A program made the position numbers and the translations under genes. A DNA stretch of 64,000 nt from Flavobacteriaceae bacterium CG2_30_31_66 (GTDB lineage Bacteria; Bacteroidota; Bacteroidia; Flavobacteriales; Flavobacteriaceae). The notes under the pieces were generated by a model. The model did no database searches and was not told the origin of the DNA. It worked only from the letters and a program-made list of their open reading frames with translations. Numbering within the stretch: position 1 is the first letter of the stretch; the number at the start of each line of letters is the position of its first letter. Shown here piece after piece: positions 6,892 to 16,127 of this stretch. The stretch is from positions 1-64,000 of the forward strand of contig MNYM01000024.1 of the NCBI GenBank assembly GCA_001873065.1. The letters run 5' to 3'.

Positions 6892-8799
6892 TTATAAGAC
6901 GTTATCAATAATATCTTGAACAACTTCAGGGTTCAAAAGTGTACTTGTATCTCCTAAATTTGACATATCATTACTTGCAATTTTTCTCAAAATTCTTCGC
7001 ATAATTTTTCCTGAACGCGTTTTTGGAAGAGCATCAGTGAATTGAATTTTATCCAATTTTGCAATTGGGCCAATCTGTTCTGTAATAATTTGATTGATTT
7101 CTTTTCTCAAATTATCATGATCTCTAGATTCTCCAGTTTCTTTTAAAGTCACATAACCATACAAGGCATTTCCTTTGATATCATGAGGAAAACCAACAAT
7201 TGCAGATTCTGAAACTGCTGGATGTTCGTTGATGGCATCTTCAATGGGTGCAGTTCCTAAGTTGTGTCCTGAAACAATAATCACATCATCAACTCTACCT
7301 GTAATTCTGTAATATCCAACCTCATCACGCAAAGCGCCATCACCAGTAAAATACATATTTTTAAAAGTAGAAAAATACGTTTCTTTAAAACGCTGATGAT
7401 CACCCCAAATAGTTCGTGCAATGGATGGCCAAGGATATTTGATACATAATTTTCCATCCACTTGATTTCCTGTAATTTCATTTCCAGCATCATCCATCAA
7501 AACTGGTTGAATTCCTAAAAAGGGCAATGTTGCATAGGTTGGTTTTGTGGGTGTAGAAAAAGGAATTGGCGTAATCATCACTCCACCAGTTTCTGTTTGC
7601 CACCAAGTATCCACAATGGGGGCTTTCTTTTTACCAATATTATCATCATACCAATGCCAAGCTTCTTCATTTATAGGTTCGCCAACAGTTCCTAAAATTT
7701 TGATGCTTGATAAATCATAATGATCTACAAATTCAACCCCTTCCTTTGCCAAAGCTCTGATTGCTGTTGGGGCAGTATAAAATTGATTGACTTTATGTTT
7801 TTCTACAATTTCCCAAAACCTTCCATAATTAGGATAATTGGGAACACCTTCAAATAAAACAGTAGTTGCGCCATTTGCTAAGGGTCCATACACAATATAA
7901 CTATGACCTGTAATCCAACCAATATCAGCAGTACACCAATAAACATCTCCTTTTATATACTGAAAAACATTCTTAAAAGTATACGCTGTATAGACCATAT
8001 AACCAGCAGTTGTGTGCACCATTCCTTTTGGTTTTCCTGTTGAACCTGAAGTATATAGAATGAATAATGGATCTTCGGCATCCATAATTTCTGGCTCACA
8101 ATCATTAGAAGCTGCATCTAATAAAGGTGCTATCAAAAAGTCTCTTCCCGATTTTAAAGTAATTGGCGTATTGGTTCTTTCAACAACCAAAACTGTTTCA
8201 ACACAAGGGCAATTTTCCAATGCTTCATCAACAATACTTTTTAGTTCGATTGATTTTGTGCCCCTGTAAGACCCGTCAGAAGTAAGAACCATTTTACAAT
8301 CGCTATCATTGATTCTTGTTGACAATGCAGTTGAAGAAAATCCTGCAAAAACAACAGAATGAATAGCGCCAATCCTAGCACAAGCCAAAAGAGAAACTGC
8401 CAATTCAGGAATCATTGGCAAATAAATGCAAACCCTATCTCCTTTTTTTATTCCATAAGATTTCAACACGTTAGCCATTTTATTGACACGTTCATGAAGT
8501 TCCTTGTAAGAAATATGAAGAGCTCCTTCATCAGGATTATTTGGTTCGAAAATAATGGCAGTTTTATCGCCATTTGTGTATAAATGTCGATCAATACAGT
8601 TTTCGGTGATGTTTAATTTCGCTCCTTCATACCATTTTATTTCAGGTTTTGAAAAATCCCAACTCACAACTTTGTTCCATTTTTCTCTCCAAAGAAAATG
8701 TTCTTCTGCAATTTCTTCCCAAAATAATTCAGGATTTCTTACTGAATTTCGATAAATGTGGAAATATTCTGGAAAATTTTTGATGTGATAATTACTCAT
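6892..8799 (-). CDS. acs: Acetyl-coenzyme A synthetase
   Basis: This enzyme activates acetate with ATP to acetyl-AMP and then to acetyl-CoA. The 635-residue length is standard. Core motifs are YTSGSTGKPKGMVH (about 250, phosphate-binding loop), TWWQTETGG (acyl pocket/adenine), YFTGDGALRDEVGYYRITGR (hinge) and the C-terminal PKTRSGKIMRR (about 590), whose lysine is the catalytic residue that is acetylated for control in many bacteria. It is the last gene of the minus-strand operon of porin, DUF4212, symporter, kinase and regulator, so acetate uptake and activation are encoded together. It ends in STLLNPEVVQDIIDNVL, which identifies the remnant at 2636. Confidence 0.97.
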   Translation of the reverse strand: MSNYHIKNFPEYFHIYRNSVRNPELFWEEIAEEHFLWREKWNKVVSWDFSKPEIKWYEGAKLNITENCIDRHLYTNGDKTAIIFEPNNPDEGALHISYKELHERVNKMANVLKSYGIKKGDRVCIYLPMIPELAVSLLACARIGAIHSVVFAGFSSTALSTRINDSDCKMVLTSDGSYRGTKSIELKSIVDEALENCPCVETVLVVERTNTPITLKSGRDFLIAPLLDAASNDCEPEIMDAEDPLFILYTSGSTGKPKGMVHTTAGYMVYTAYTFKNVFQYIKGDVYWCTADIGWITGHSYIVYGPLANGATTVLFEGVPNYPNYGRFWEIVEKHKVNQFYTAPTAIRALAKEGVEFVDHYDLSSIKILGTVGEPINEEAWHWYDDNIGKKKAPIVDTWWQTETGGVMITPIPFSTPTKPTYATLPFLGIQPVLMDDAGNEITGNQVDGKLCIKYPWPSIARTIWGDHQRFKETYFSTFKNMYFTGDGALRDEVGYYRITGRVDDVIIVSGHNLGTAPIEDAINEHPAVSESAIVGFPHDIKGNALYGYVTLKETGESRDHDNLRKEINQIITEQIGPIAKLDKIQFTDALPKTRSGKIMRRILRKIASNDMSNLGDTSTLLNPEVVQDIIDNVL

Positions 8800-8897
8800 A
8801 ATACTTAGTTTTTAAATTATTAAACATTTTTATATTTTGATTTTCGTCATTTTTCTCTCTTTTAAGAATTTAGAACTTTGGAAAAAAACTTCAAAAA

Positions 8898-9266
8898 CTA
8901 GGATTCATTGATTAAAATATTAATTTCTGATATTATTTTTTTAATTGAAAAAGGTTTGGTAAAATAATTATCAACACCAAGAGAAAATCCTTTTTCTATG
9001 TCTGCTTTTTTACTTTTTGCTGTTAAAAAAACAACTTTTATATTTTTTAAATTTTCGTTTTCCTTTATGTCTTTCAAGGTTTGATAACCATCAACTTTAG
9101 GCATCATAATATCTAAAAGGACAATATCAGGAATTTTATTTTTTACAATTTCTATTGCTTCACTCCCATCTCTTGCAATAAAAACTTCATAATTTTGCTT
9201 TTTAAAGGCATACTCTAAAGCCATTAAAATAGTAGGTTCATCATCAACAATTAATATTTTTTTCAT
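8898..9266 (-). CDS. Receiver-only response regulator (CheY-like), partner of the SSS histidine kinase
   Basis: This 122-residue protein is a single receiver domain. The acidic pair Asp8/Asp9, phospho-acceptor Asp52 (LLDIMMPKVDG), Thr82 and Lys104 (FTKPFS) are all present. Its ATG follows directly after the TAA of the kinase gene, so the two are translationally coupled. The comparable CrbR regulators of proteobacterial acetate-switch loci carry a LuxR-type DNA-binding domain; here no output domain is encoded. It may act through protein contacts or a phosphorelay. The 98 bases between it and acs show no clear promoter. Confidence 0.93.
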   Translation of the reverse strand: MKKILIVDDEPTILMALEYAFKKQNYEVFIARDGSEAIEIVKNKIPDIVLLDIMMPKVDGYQTLKDIKENENLKNIKVVFLTAKSKKADIEKGFSLGVDNYFTKPFSIKKIISEINILINES

Positions 9267-11942
9267 TTAAATTAGAGGTATTTTTACATGAAACTTTGCG
9301 CCATTTTTATAATCAGTATCTAACCAAATTTTCCCTTGATGCTTTTCAATAATTTGTTTTGTAATTGCCAATCCCAAACCAGTTCCAATGGGTTTAATGG
9401 TATTTTGGTTTTTAGATTGATAAAATTTTTCAAAAATAAAATCTTGATCTTCCTGCGAAACTCCTTTTCCATTATCAGCAATGGAAATTTGTAAGAAATT
9501 ATCTTTCACAAAATAATCCAATTCAATCACACCAATATTTGGTTCGCAAAACTTGATGGCATTTGAAATTAAATTGGTAAAAACTTGAATCATTCTATCT
9601 TCGTCATATTGAATTTCAACAGTTTCTATTGAATTTTGAATAACTTTAATATTTTTCTTATTGAAACTGGATTTTAAAGATTTAATTGTTTTTGAAATTG
9701 TTTTACTAATGTCGTTTAATTCTATAGATAATTCATTTTTTTCTGTTGCTAATTTTTCAAAATCCAAAATATTATTGATCAACCTTGAGAGTCTTTCAGA
9801 ATCTTGAAGCATGTTTTTCAAAAACTGTTCTTTCATTAAATTTGGCATTTCCAAATCATCAAGAAGCAATTCAGTAGAAGCCCTAATTCCGGTTAAAGGT
9901 GTTTTTAATTCATGAGCAACTGTGTCTAAAAATTCGTCTTTTTGCTTGTCTTTTTCCAAAAGCTCAAGATTCGCAACTTTTAATTGAGTTGCTAAGTTTA
10001 ATAATTCTTGGGATTTTTCTTTCAAAGCCTTACTTTTGGCGATGGCTTCTTTTGATTCTTCTAAAATATTTAAAACCTCAACAAGGCTTATTTCTTCCTC
10101 TTTTACCACACTTTGAATCAAAATTTTGGCAGATGCAGAACCTATTGAACCTGTGAGCAATTGCTCTGAAAAATGAATCAATTTCGCGTCTGCGAACTGA
10201 GTATTTCGTGGAAGATTATACTTAGAAAAGAAAATATTTAACGCTCGAGTTGCGCGTTCATTTCCTATGAAACGCATCAAAACGTCTTTGATATCTTTCA
10301 CATACGCCTCACCTTTCCAAACAAAAGCACCATCTTGTAATTCATTATAACTGTTGCTATCAACAAACATTTCTGCATAATTTCGCTCTCTATAATTACC
10401 TTGAGAATTCAATGAAAAATACACATAAAAGAAAAGATTAACAGAAATACTCCAGAAAAAAGCATGAACAGGAGGTGTTAAAAAATCAATTCCGAAAAGT
10501 TCATGAGGATGCAAACCATTTATCGAAAATAAGAATGGTTGATTCATTGTTGAATATTCGAATATTGAGGGTAGTAAAAGCGTGTAAAAAGTAATGAACA
10601 AACCAGCCAACATTCCAATAATAGCACCTTTTGAGGAACCTCTATTCCAGAACAAACCAATAAAAAAAGAAGGCGCTAACTGAGCAATAATAACAAAAGA
10701 AATAAGTCCAATAGAATACAAAGACAACTTTACCGAAAAACTATAATACACTGAATATGAGACAATAATTATAAAAAAAATTGCAATTCTTCGGATATTT
10801 TTGATGAATTTCACATTTTTATCAGGTTCATTTTTAATGAATTTTGATAAAAAACCATAGGGAATAATCAAATTATTACTAATCATAATCGAAAGCGCCA
10901 ATGAAGAAATAACCACCATTGAAATCACAGCAGACAATCCTCCTAAAAAAACCAAGCTTGCCAAAAAAACATTTCCTTCACTGAGAGGTACTAGTAATGT
11001 GAAATATTCAGCATTTACCTCATTTCCCAGACGTATTCTTCCTGCCCAAGCAATAAAAATTACAAAAATATTGAATACCAAAATATACAATGGAAAAAGC
11101 CAAATTGCAGTTTTCAAATGCTTTTCTCTGTTGTTTTCCAAAACGGCCACTTGAAATTGTCGTGGCAATAAAAAAATAGCAATAAATGAAAGCATTATCG
11201 TAAAAAACCAATTAAACCCATCTTCAAATCCACCCAAAGTAATAAGGCTTGAAAATTGTTCCTCATCTTTGAATTGATGAACAATATCAATTGTTCCATC
11301 AAACAAAAAGTACGTAATATAGATACCAATAATTGTAAAAAAAAGGATTTTTATAAACGATTCTAATGCAACGGAAAATATAATTCCCCTTCTTTTCTCA
11401 GAAGCATCAGTAGCTTGAGTTCCGAAAATTGCTGCAAAAATTGCCAATATTATGGCAATATAAAAAGTAGAATCTGTCAGAATAGAATTTGAAACGTAAT
11501 TACTTTTTTGCGTCATAATTTCAAAAGTTTCAGAGACCGCTTTTAATTGCAAAGAGATGTATGGTAAAATCCCTAACAAACAAACAATAGTAACTAATGC
11601 TCCTAAAAATCTATTTTTTCCATATCTAAGCGAAATAAAATCGGCTAAAGAAGAAATTTTATGTTGTTTTGAAATACGAATCACTTTTCTTAATAAAACA
11701 ATCCATAAAGGAGCCGCAATCACAGGTCCTAAATAAACTGCTAAAAAACTCACACCTTCCTGTGCTGCAACACCAACACTCCCATAATAAGTCCAAGCAG
11801 AGCAATAAACCCCGAAAGAAAGTGTGTAAACAATTGGGTTGTTTACCCATTTAGTTCTCCTATTTTTTTCGGCAATAAATGCAACAAAAAACAAAAACCC
11901 TAAATAAATGACAATGAGTATGATTAAACTAAAGTTACTCAT
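9267..11942 (-). CDS. Na+/solute symporter-fused sensor histidine kinase (CrbS-like)
   Basis: This is an 891-residue hybrid of a transporter and a kinase. The first 500 or so residues form a multi-helix SSS/PutP-type domain. A STAC-type segment follows near 585-625 (SEQLLTGSIGSASAKIL), then a coiled stretch, a HisKA domain with the phospho-acceptor His near 675 (TVAHELKTPLTG) and an HATPase domain (NLISNAIKF, DNGKGVSQ, GTGLGLAI). The architecture matches CrbS/CbrA kinases, in which the symporter part senses or carries the substrate; acetate is the likely signal from its neighbours. Its start overlaps the preceding small gene by eight bases. Confidence 0.94.
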   Translation of the reverse strand: MSNFSLIILIVIYLGFLFFVAFIAEKNRRTKWVNNPIVYTLSFGVYCSAWTYYGSVGVAAQEGVSFLAVYLGPVIAAPLWIVLLRKVIRISKQHKISSLADFISLRYGKNRFLGALVTIVCLLGILPYISLQLKAVSETFEIMTQKSNYVSNSILTDSTFYIAIILAIFAAIFGTQATDASEKRRGIIFSVALESFIKILFFTIIGIYITYFLFDGTIDIVHQFKDEEQFSSLITLGGFEDGFNWFFTIMLSFIAIFLLPRQFQVAVLENNREKHLKTAIWLFPLYILVFNIFVIFIAWAGRIRLGNEVNAEYFTLLVPLSEGNVFLASLVFLGGLSAVISMVVISSLALSIMISNNLIIPYGFLSKFIKNEPDKNVKFIKNIRRIAIFFIIIVSYSVYYSFSVKLSLYSIGLISFVIIAQLAPSFFIGLFWNRGSSKGAIIGMLAGLFITFYTLLLPSIFEYSTMNQPFLFSINGLHPHELFGIDFLTPPVHAFFWSISVNLFFYVYFSLNSQGNYRERNYAEMFVDSNSYNELQDGAFVWKGEAYVKDIKDVLMRFIGNERATRALNIFFSKYNLPRNTQFADAKLIHFSEQLLTGSIGSASAKILIQSVVKEEEISLVEVLNILEESKEAIAKSKALKEKSQELLNLATQLKVANLELLEKDKQKDEFLDTVAHELKTPLTGIRASTELLLDDLEMPNLMKEQFLKNMLQDSERLSRLINNILDFEKLATEKNELSIELNDISKTISKTIKSLKSSFNKKNIKVIQNSIETVEIQYDEDRMIQVFTNLISNAIKFCEPNIGVIELDYFVKDNFLQISIADNGKGVSQEDQDFIFEKFYQSKNQNTIKPIGTGLGLAITKQIIEKHQGKIWLDTDYKNGAKFHVKIPLI

Positions 11943-12177
11943 AAAATTTTTTCAATATTACCAATGAAATTATGACCGAAATCAGACAAATAACAGCAAT
12001 TGAAAAATAAAAAATTGGAATTCCAAAAATTAGATTTTTACTATTAAAAATGAAAATAAATGGCAAATTGAACACAAATAAAAGTCCAACAGACAATAAA
12101 ATCATTTTTTGTTCGTGTCTTTTTTTCAACTTATAATTTTTTTTAAATATTGGCAGATTTTTAAAAAAATCTGCCAA
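11935..12177 (-). CDS. Small membrane protein between symporter and kinase genes
   Basis: This 80-residue protein has a basic N-terminus (KKNYKLKKRHEQK) and two predicted transmembrane helices (about 26-45 and 50-75). It overlaps the kinase start by eight bases and follows the symporter stop after about a dozen bases, so it is embedded in the operon. I do not recognise a family. The size and placement suggest an accessory subunit of the symporter or of the kinase membrane domain. Confidence 0.8.
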   Translation of the reverse strand: MADFFKNLPIFKKNYKLKKRHEQKMILLSVGLLFVFNLPFIFIFNSKNLIFGIPIFYFSIAVICLISVIISLVILKKFYE

Positions 12178-12189
12178 TATGAATTCAAA

Positions 12190-13965
12190 TTAGTGAGATG
12201 ATGCTTCACCAGCACCAGATGGAATTCTTATGTTTTCAACAATTTCAACAACATTTTTTGGTGGTGCTTTTGTGAATCTTGAAACCACAAAAGATACTAA
12301 AACATTCAAAATCATTGCTACAGTCCCAAAACCCTCAGGCGAAGTACCAAACCACCATTCACTTGCTGGTAAAGGTTCCATGACTCCAATCAGGCCAGTT
12401 TTAAAACGAATCATGTAAAAAAGCATCAATGTAATTCCTACAATCATTCCTGCAATTGCGCCTTCTTTATTCATTCTTGTATCGAAAATACCCAAAATAA
12501 TTGCAGGAAAAAAAGACGCTGCTGCCAAACCAAAAGCCAAAGCCACTACTGCAGCCACAAAGCCAGGAGGATAAATTCCAAAAAGGCCAGCAATAACAAT
12601 CGCTACAAAAATTGATACTCTAGCCCACATTAACTCAGCTTTGTCAGAAATATCTGGTTTTAGTTGTTTTTTAATCAAATCGTGAGAGATTGAGGTAGAA
12701 ATAACTAGTAATAATCCTGCTGCTGTTGAAAGCGCTGCTGCTAAACCACCTGCTGCAACCAAAGCAATGACCCAATTTGGCAAACCTGCAATTTCTGGAT
12801 TTGCCAGCACCATGATATCATTATCAACATATAATTCATTTATCTGAGTGCTTGAATTGGTAATTAAACGTTCTCCATGAGCCCCTCTTTTTTCAGTATA
12901 AATAGGTTTTTTCCCATCAATAGCATTTCCACTTACGTATTGAATTTTGCCATCATTATTCTTGTCTGTCCAAGAAATTAAACCGGTGTTTTCCCAATTT
13001 TTAAACCATTCAGGAATTTCTGAATAATTGGTATTACTCACAGTTTCAATTAAATTTGTTCTTGAAAAAACTGAAATTGCTGGAGCAGTAGTGTACAAGA
13101 TTGCAATAAAAAGTAATGCCAAACCCGCAGATTTTCGGGCATCTTTTACATTTGGAACTGTAAAAAACCGTACGATAACATGAGGCAATCCAGCAGTGCC
13201 AACCATCAAAGCAAGTGTAATTGCAAATACATCCCAAGTAGATTTTGTACCAGAAGTGTATTCTTTAAATCCAAGTTCGGTGTGTAATCTATCTAATTTA
13301 TCCAGCAAATAAACACCATCTTGTCCTGCACTTCCCATCCCAATTTGAGGGATTAAATTTCCAGTCATTTGAAAAGAAATAAAAATTGCAGGAACCATAA
13401 AAGCAAAAATCAAAACACAATATTGAGCAACTTGGGTGTATGTTATTCCTTTCATTCCGCCTAAAAATGCGAAAACCAATACAATTATCATCCCAATAAT
13501 TACTCCATAAACAATATCTATTTGAAGAAATTGTGAAAATACGATTCCGACACCTCTCATTTGTCCGGCAACATAAGTAAACGAAACTATCAAAGCACAA
13601 ATAACAGCAACAGTTCTTGCGCTGTTTGAATAATATCTATCACCAATAAAATCAGGCACTGTGAATTTTCCAAATTTTCGAAGATAAGGAGCTAAAAGCA
13701 ATGCCAGTAGTACATAACCTCCAGTCCATCCCATTAAATAAACAGATCCATCATAGCCAGCAAATGAAATAATTCCTGCCATAGAAATAAATGATGCTGC
13801 ACTCATCCAATCTGCTGCAGTTGCCATTCCGTTTGCTAATGGAGAAACGCCACCACCAGCTACATAAAACTCTTTGGTTGAACCAGCTCTTGCCCAAATA
13901 GCAATTCCAAAATAAATAGCGAAAGTAATTCCGACGATAATCCAAGTCCATGTTTGAACACCCAT
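12190..13965 (-). CDS. ActP-like sodium:solute symporter, probable acetate/short-chain acid uptake
   Basis: This 591-residue SSS-family inner-membrane transporter has about 13 helices, with the family features FYVAGGGVSPLANGMATAAD near the N-terminus and an AAALSTAAGLLLVIST helix near 410-425. The neighbouring DUF4212 small subunit, SSS histidine kinase and acs all point to acetate or a similar monocarboxylate. An unusual hydrophilic loop of about 100 residues (about 310-410) contains DKNNDGKIQY, which looks like an EF-hand-type calcium loop. Substrate assignment is from context. Confidence 0.9.
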   Translation of the reverse strand: MGVQTWTWIIVGITFAIYFGIAIWARAGSTKEFYVAGGGVSPLANGMATAADWMSAASFISMAGIISFAGYDGSVYLMGWTGGYVLLALLLAPYLRKFGKFTVPDFIGDRYYSNSARTVAVICALIVSFTYVAGQMRGVGIVFSQFLQIDIVYGVIIGMIIVLVFAFLGGMKGITYTQVAQYCVLIFAFMVPAIFISFQMTGNLIPQIGMGSAGQDGVYLLDKLDRLHTELGFKEYTSGTKSTWDVFAITLALMVGTAGLPHVIVRFFTVPNVKDARKSAGLALLFIAILYTTAPAISVFSRTNLIETVSNTNYSEIPEWFKNWENTGLISWTDKNNDGKIQYVSGNAIDGKKPIYTEKRGAHGERLITNSSTQINELYVDNDIMVLANPEIAGLPNWVIALVAAGGLAAALSTAAGLLLVISTSISHDLIKKQLKPDISDKAELMWARVSIFVAIVIAGLFGIYPPGFVAAVVALAFGLAAASFFPAIILGIFDTRMNKEGAIAGMIVGITLMLFYMIRFKTGLIGVMEPLPASEWWFGTSPEGFGTVAMILNVLVSFVVSRFTKAPPKNVVEIVENIRIPSGAGEASSH

Positions 13966-13992
13966 AATTTAATTTTTAAAAATTAAGATTTA

Positions 13993-14253
13993 TTACTTTT
14001 CGTTGTAACCATATTTTTTATCCAATTTATTCATTAATCGCACATAAACGAAAATAAGCACAACGAATACATAAATTGAACCTTGCTGAGCGAACCAAAA
14101 GCCGAGCTTAAAGCCCCCTAATTTGAACTGGTTTAATGTTTCTCTAAATAATATTCCGCATCCATAAGAAACTATAAACCAAATAGATAGTAAAATTATC
14201 AGATATCTAATATTCTCTTTCCAATATTTTTTTGCATTGTTTTTGTTAATCAT
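13993..14253 (-). CDS. DUF4212 small subunit of the sodium:solute symporter
   Basis: This 86-residue protein has two transmembrane helices (about 15-37 and 50-72). The YWKENIRYLIILLSIWFIVSY N-terminal helix region and the GFKLGFWFAQQGSIYVFV stretch are typical of the DUF4212 proteins that are almost always encoded just before an ActP/VC2705-type symporter, as here (gap 27 bases). It is presumed to assemble with the symporter; its exact role is not known. Confidence 0.92.
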   Translation of the reverse strand: MINKNNAKKYWKENIRYLIILLSIWFIVSYGCGILFRETLNQFKLGGFKLGFWFAQQGSIYVFVVLIFVYVRLMNKLDKKYGYNEK

Positions 14254-14264
14254 AATTATTAAAT

Positions 14265-15488
14265 TTAAAGGTAAATCATTGCTTGAAGAGTGAGCGTATT
14301 GGTTTTTGAGACACCAAACTTTTCATTGTGATATTCTAAGGTTAACTTTGAATTGTGACCACTGAAATAAGCATTTGCTCCAATTCCAAAAACATTTCTA
14401 AGATTCAGTGTTGCATCATAGGAATTACTTGCATAGGAAATGTAAGGTTGGTATCTAGTTTTTAGTTTATCGCCTGCAATTGTGTATCCCAAATGCGCGT
14501 AAACCATTGAGCCAGTCCCATAAGCATTGTATAAATAATTGCGTCCATAATCATTATTTTGATAAACAGCGTAGACTGTAATTGTGCTTCCATTGTCCGA
14601 AAGTGGCGCATCATAAAACGCATCGAATGCAAAAATAGAGACATCTTCAGCCGATAAATTTCCTAATCCATCAGCTACAACAGCACCTTTAGGATGTAAA
14701 AAAAAACCAAACCCAAGATTGAAAATTTCTTTTTCACCCAAATAAGTTCCTATTTTAAAGGGTAAAAAATTGGACTCCTGGTCTAAGAAATGATAATCAA
14801 AATACCCTGCAAAAACCTTACCTGCATCTCTTGTACCCAATAATCTTGCGCCTCCATAAACTGATTCACCATTATTTACAGGAGTTCTCGCATCTAAACC
14901 GTTTACAATAGCGTCATTGATTGCGAAACGATATTGTAATTTATCAAAATTTCCTTTGAAAAATATTCCAATATGTCTTGCAAATTGATCAGACAAACCA
15001 ATAGTTGGCGCAGATTGTCGATTATTGTCTAATGTGAGCATATTCAATGTCCCTTGGTTGTTAAGTCTTGAAATACCATTAAAATAATGAAGGCCACCAC
15101 CAACAGTGTGATGCTCTGATAAATCATACTGAACCCAAACATCATGAAAAAAAAGCTGTGAACTATTTTCTTTACCAAAAGGAGTTAGGTTTTTGGCACT
15201 TAAATTATTAAGACCAAAATGAGTTAAGATTAAAAATTTATTAGTAATTTGGGAGTATAATAATACTCTTGCGCGCCTTAAATTAAAATTTGTTTTTGCA
15301 GAAGTAGCAATTACATTATCGCTGTAAATTGCTTGGACTTGCGCCCATGATAGAATTCGGATATACTTTTTACTATTTTCGTCAAATTTTATTTTTATGC
15401 CATTGGTATAATCAGGCGAACCTTGACTAAAGGTTTGAAAAGAGCAAATCGCAAAAAAAACAAAAATAAGTTTGAAGAGTTTTTTCAT
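14265..15488 (-). CDS. Outer-membrane porin (phosphate-selective porin O/P-like), first gene of the acetate operon
   Basis: This 407-residue protein has a Sec signal peptide (MKKLFKLIFVFFAICSFQTFSQ) and a body of alternating beta-strands ending in the aromatic/aliphatic strand TLTLQAMIYL, as expected of a beta-barrel. The LRRARVLLYSQITNKFLI segment near the N-terminus resembles porins of the OprP/OprO group. It sits 11 bases upstream of the DUF4212 gene and probably opens the outer membrane to the substrate of the symporter. A near-consensus -7 box TAATTTAG lies upstream (plus 15506-15513). Confidence 0.85.
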   Translation of the reverse strand: MKKLFKLIFVFFAICSFQTFSQGSPDYTNGIKIKFDENSKKYIRILSWAQVQAIYSDNVIATSAKTNFNLRRARVLLYSQITNKFLILTHFGLNNLSAKNLTPFGKENSSQLFFHDVWVQYDLSEHHTVGGGLHYFNGISRLNNQGTLNMLTLDNNRQSAPTIGLSDQFARHIGIFFKGNFDKLQYRFAINDAIVNGLDARTPVNNGESVYGGARLLGTRDAGKVFAGYFDYHFLDQESNFLPFKIGTYLGEKEIFNLGFGFFLHPKGAVVADGLGNLSAEDVSIFAFDAFYDAPLSDNGSTITVYAVYQNNDYGRNYLYNAYGTGSMVYAHLGYTIAGDKLKTRYQPYISYASNSYDATLNLRNVFGIGANAYFSGHNSKLTLEYHNEKFGVSKTNTLTLQAMIYL

Positions 15489-15594
15489 AAGATATTGATT
15501 TAATGCTAAATTAGATTGTTTAACGATTTAACGAAAGTGAAAAAATTATTTATTAAAAAAAAATAATATATAGATTTTTGTTTATTTGTTATAG

Positions 15595-16014
15595 CTATTC
15601 TTTAAAACGTTCCCATTTAATCAACATGAACTTGTCACCAAGTTCTGTAACGACAACTCCAGCTCCTTTCAAATTTTCTGTTTTTTGGAAATAATTTGCC
15701 AATTCTAAAGCATTTAATATTTTATATGTTGAATGAAAATTTTTGTTTATTGGACGTTTTATACCATAACGTTTTACCCAATTTAGAATACTAACGTGAG
15801 ATATTCCTAGAATTCTTTCAATTTCTCGATAACTCAATCCTTCCAAATACAACTGAAGTGCTTTGTTAACAAAATAGTTATCAATTTTTTTTCCTAGTTT
15901 ATTTACAGTAAAATTGTAATTGCATTTTTTGCATTTATAACGCTGTTTATTATTGATAACACCACTTTTTACATATTCGTCTGAGGAACAATTTGGACAA
16001 GATTTTAAAGCCAT
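15595..16014 (-). CDS. IS1 InsA-like zinc-ribbon/HTH protein, probably a domesticated regulator
   Basis: The 139-residue protein starts at MALKSCPNC; a longer frame adds 16 unlikely residues. An N-terminal zinc ribbon (CPNC...CKKC, residues 5-35) and the helix-turn-helix SYREIERILGISHVSILNWV are both typical of InsA of IS1-family elements. The C-terminal half (from about residue 95) is unlike a transposase and ends in GVVVTELGDKFMLIKWERFK. No InsB catalytic frame, terminal inverted repeats or target duplications are visible nearby. It is therefore best read as a DNA-binding protein derived from an IS1-type element. Confidence 0.75.
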   Translation of the reverse strand: MALKSCPNCSSDEYVKSGVINNKQRYKCKKCNYNFTVNKLGKKIDNYFVNKALQLYLEGLSYREIERILGISHVSILNWVKRYGIKRPINKNFHSTYKILNALELANYFQKTENLKGAGVVVTELGDKFMLIKWERFKE

Positions 16015-16127
16015 ATATATAAATTTTGCATAAATATAATTAATTAGCAATATAAATAACAAATTTTAATAAATAATAAAAAATACACTGCTAAAACAGT
16101 ACTTTAGAAACTTATTTAAAATAAATA

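Noticed and set aside
13046-13951. Several Cys- and Trp-rich minus-strand frames within the ActP-like gene
   Set aside because: They are shifted-frame readings of the membrane protein, with unnatural composition.
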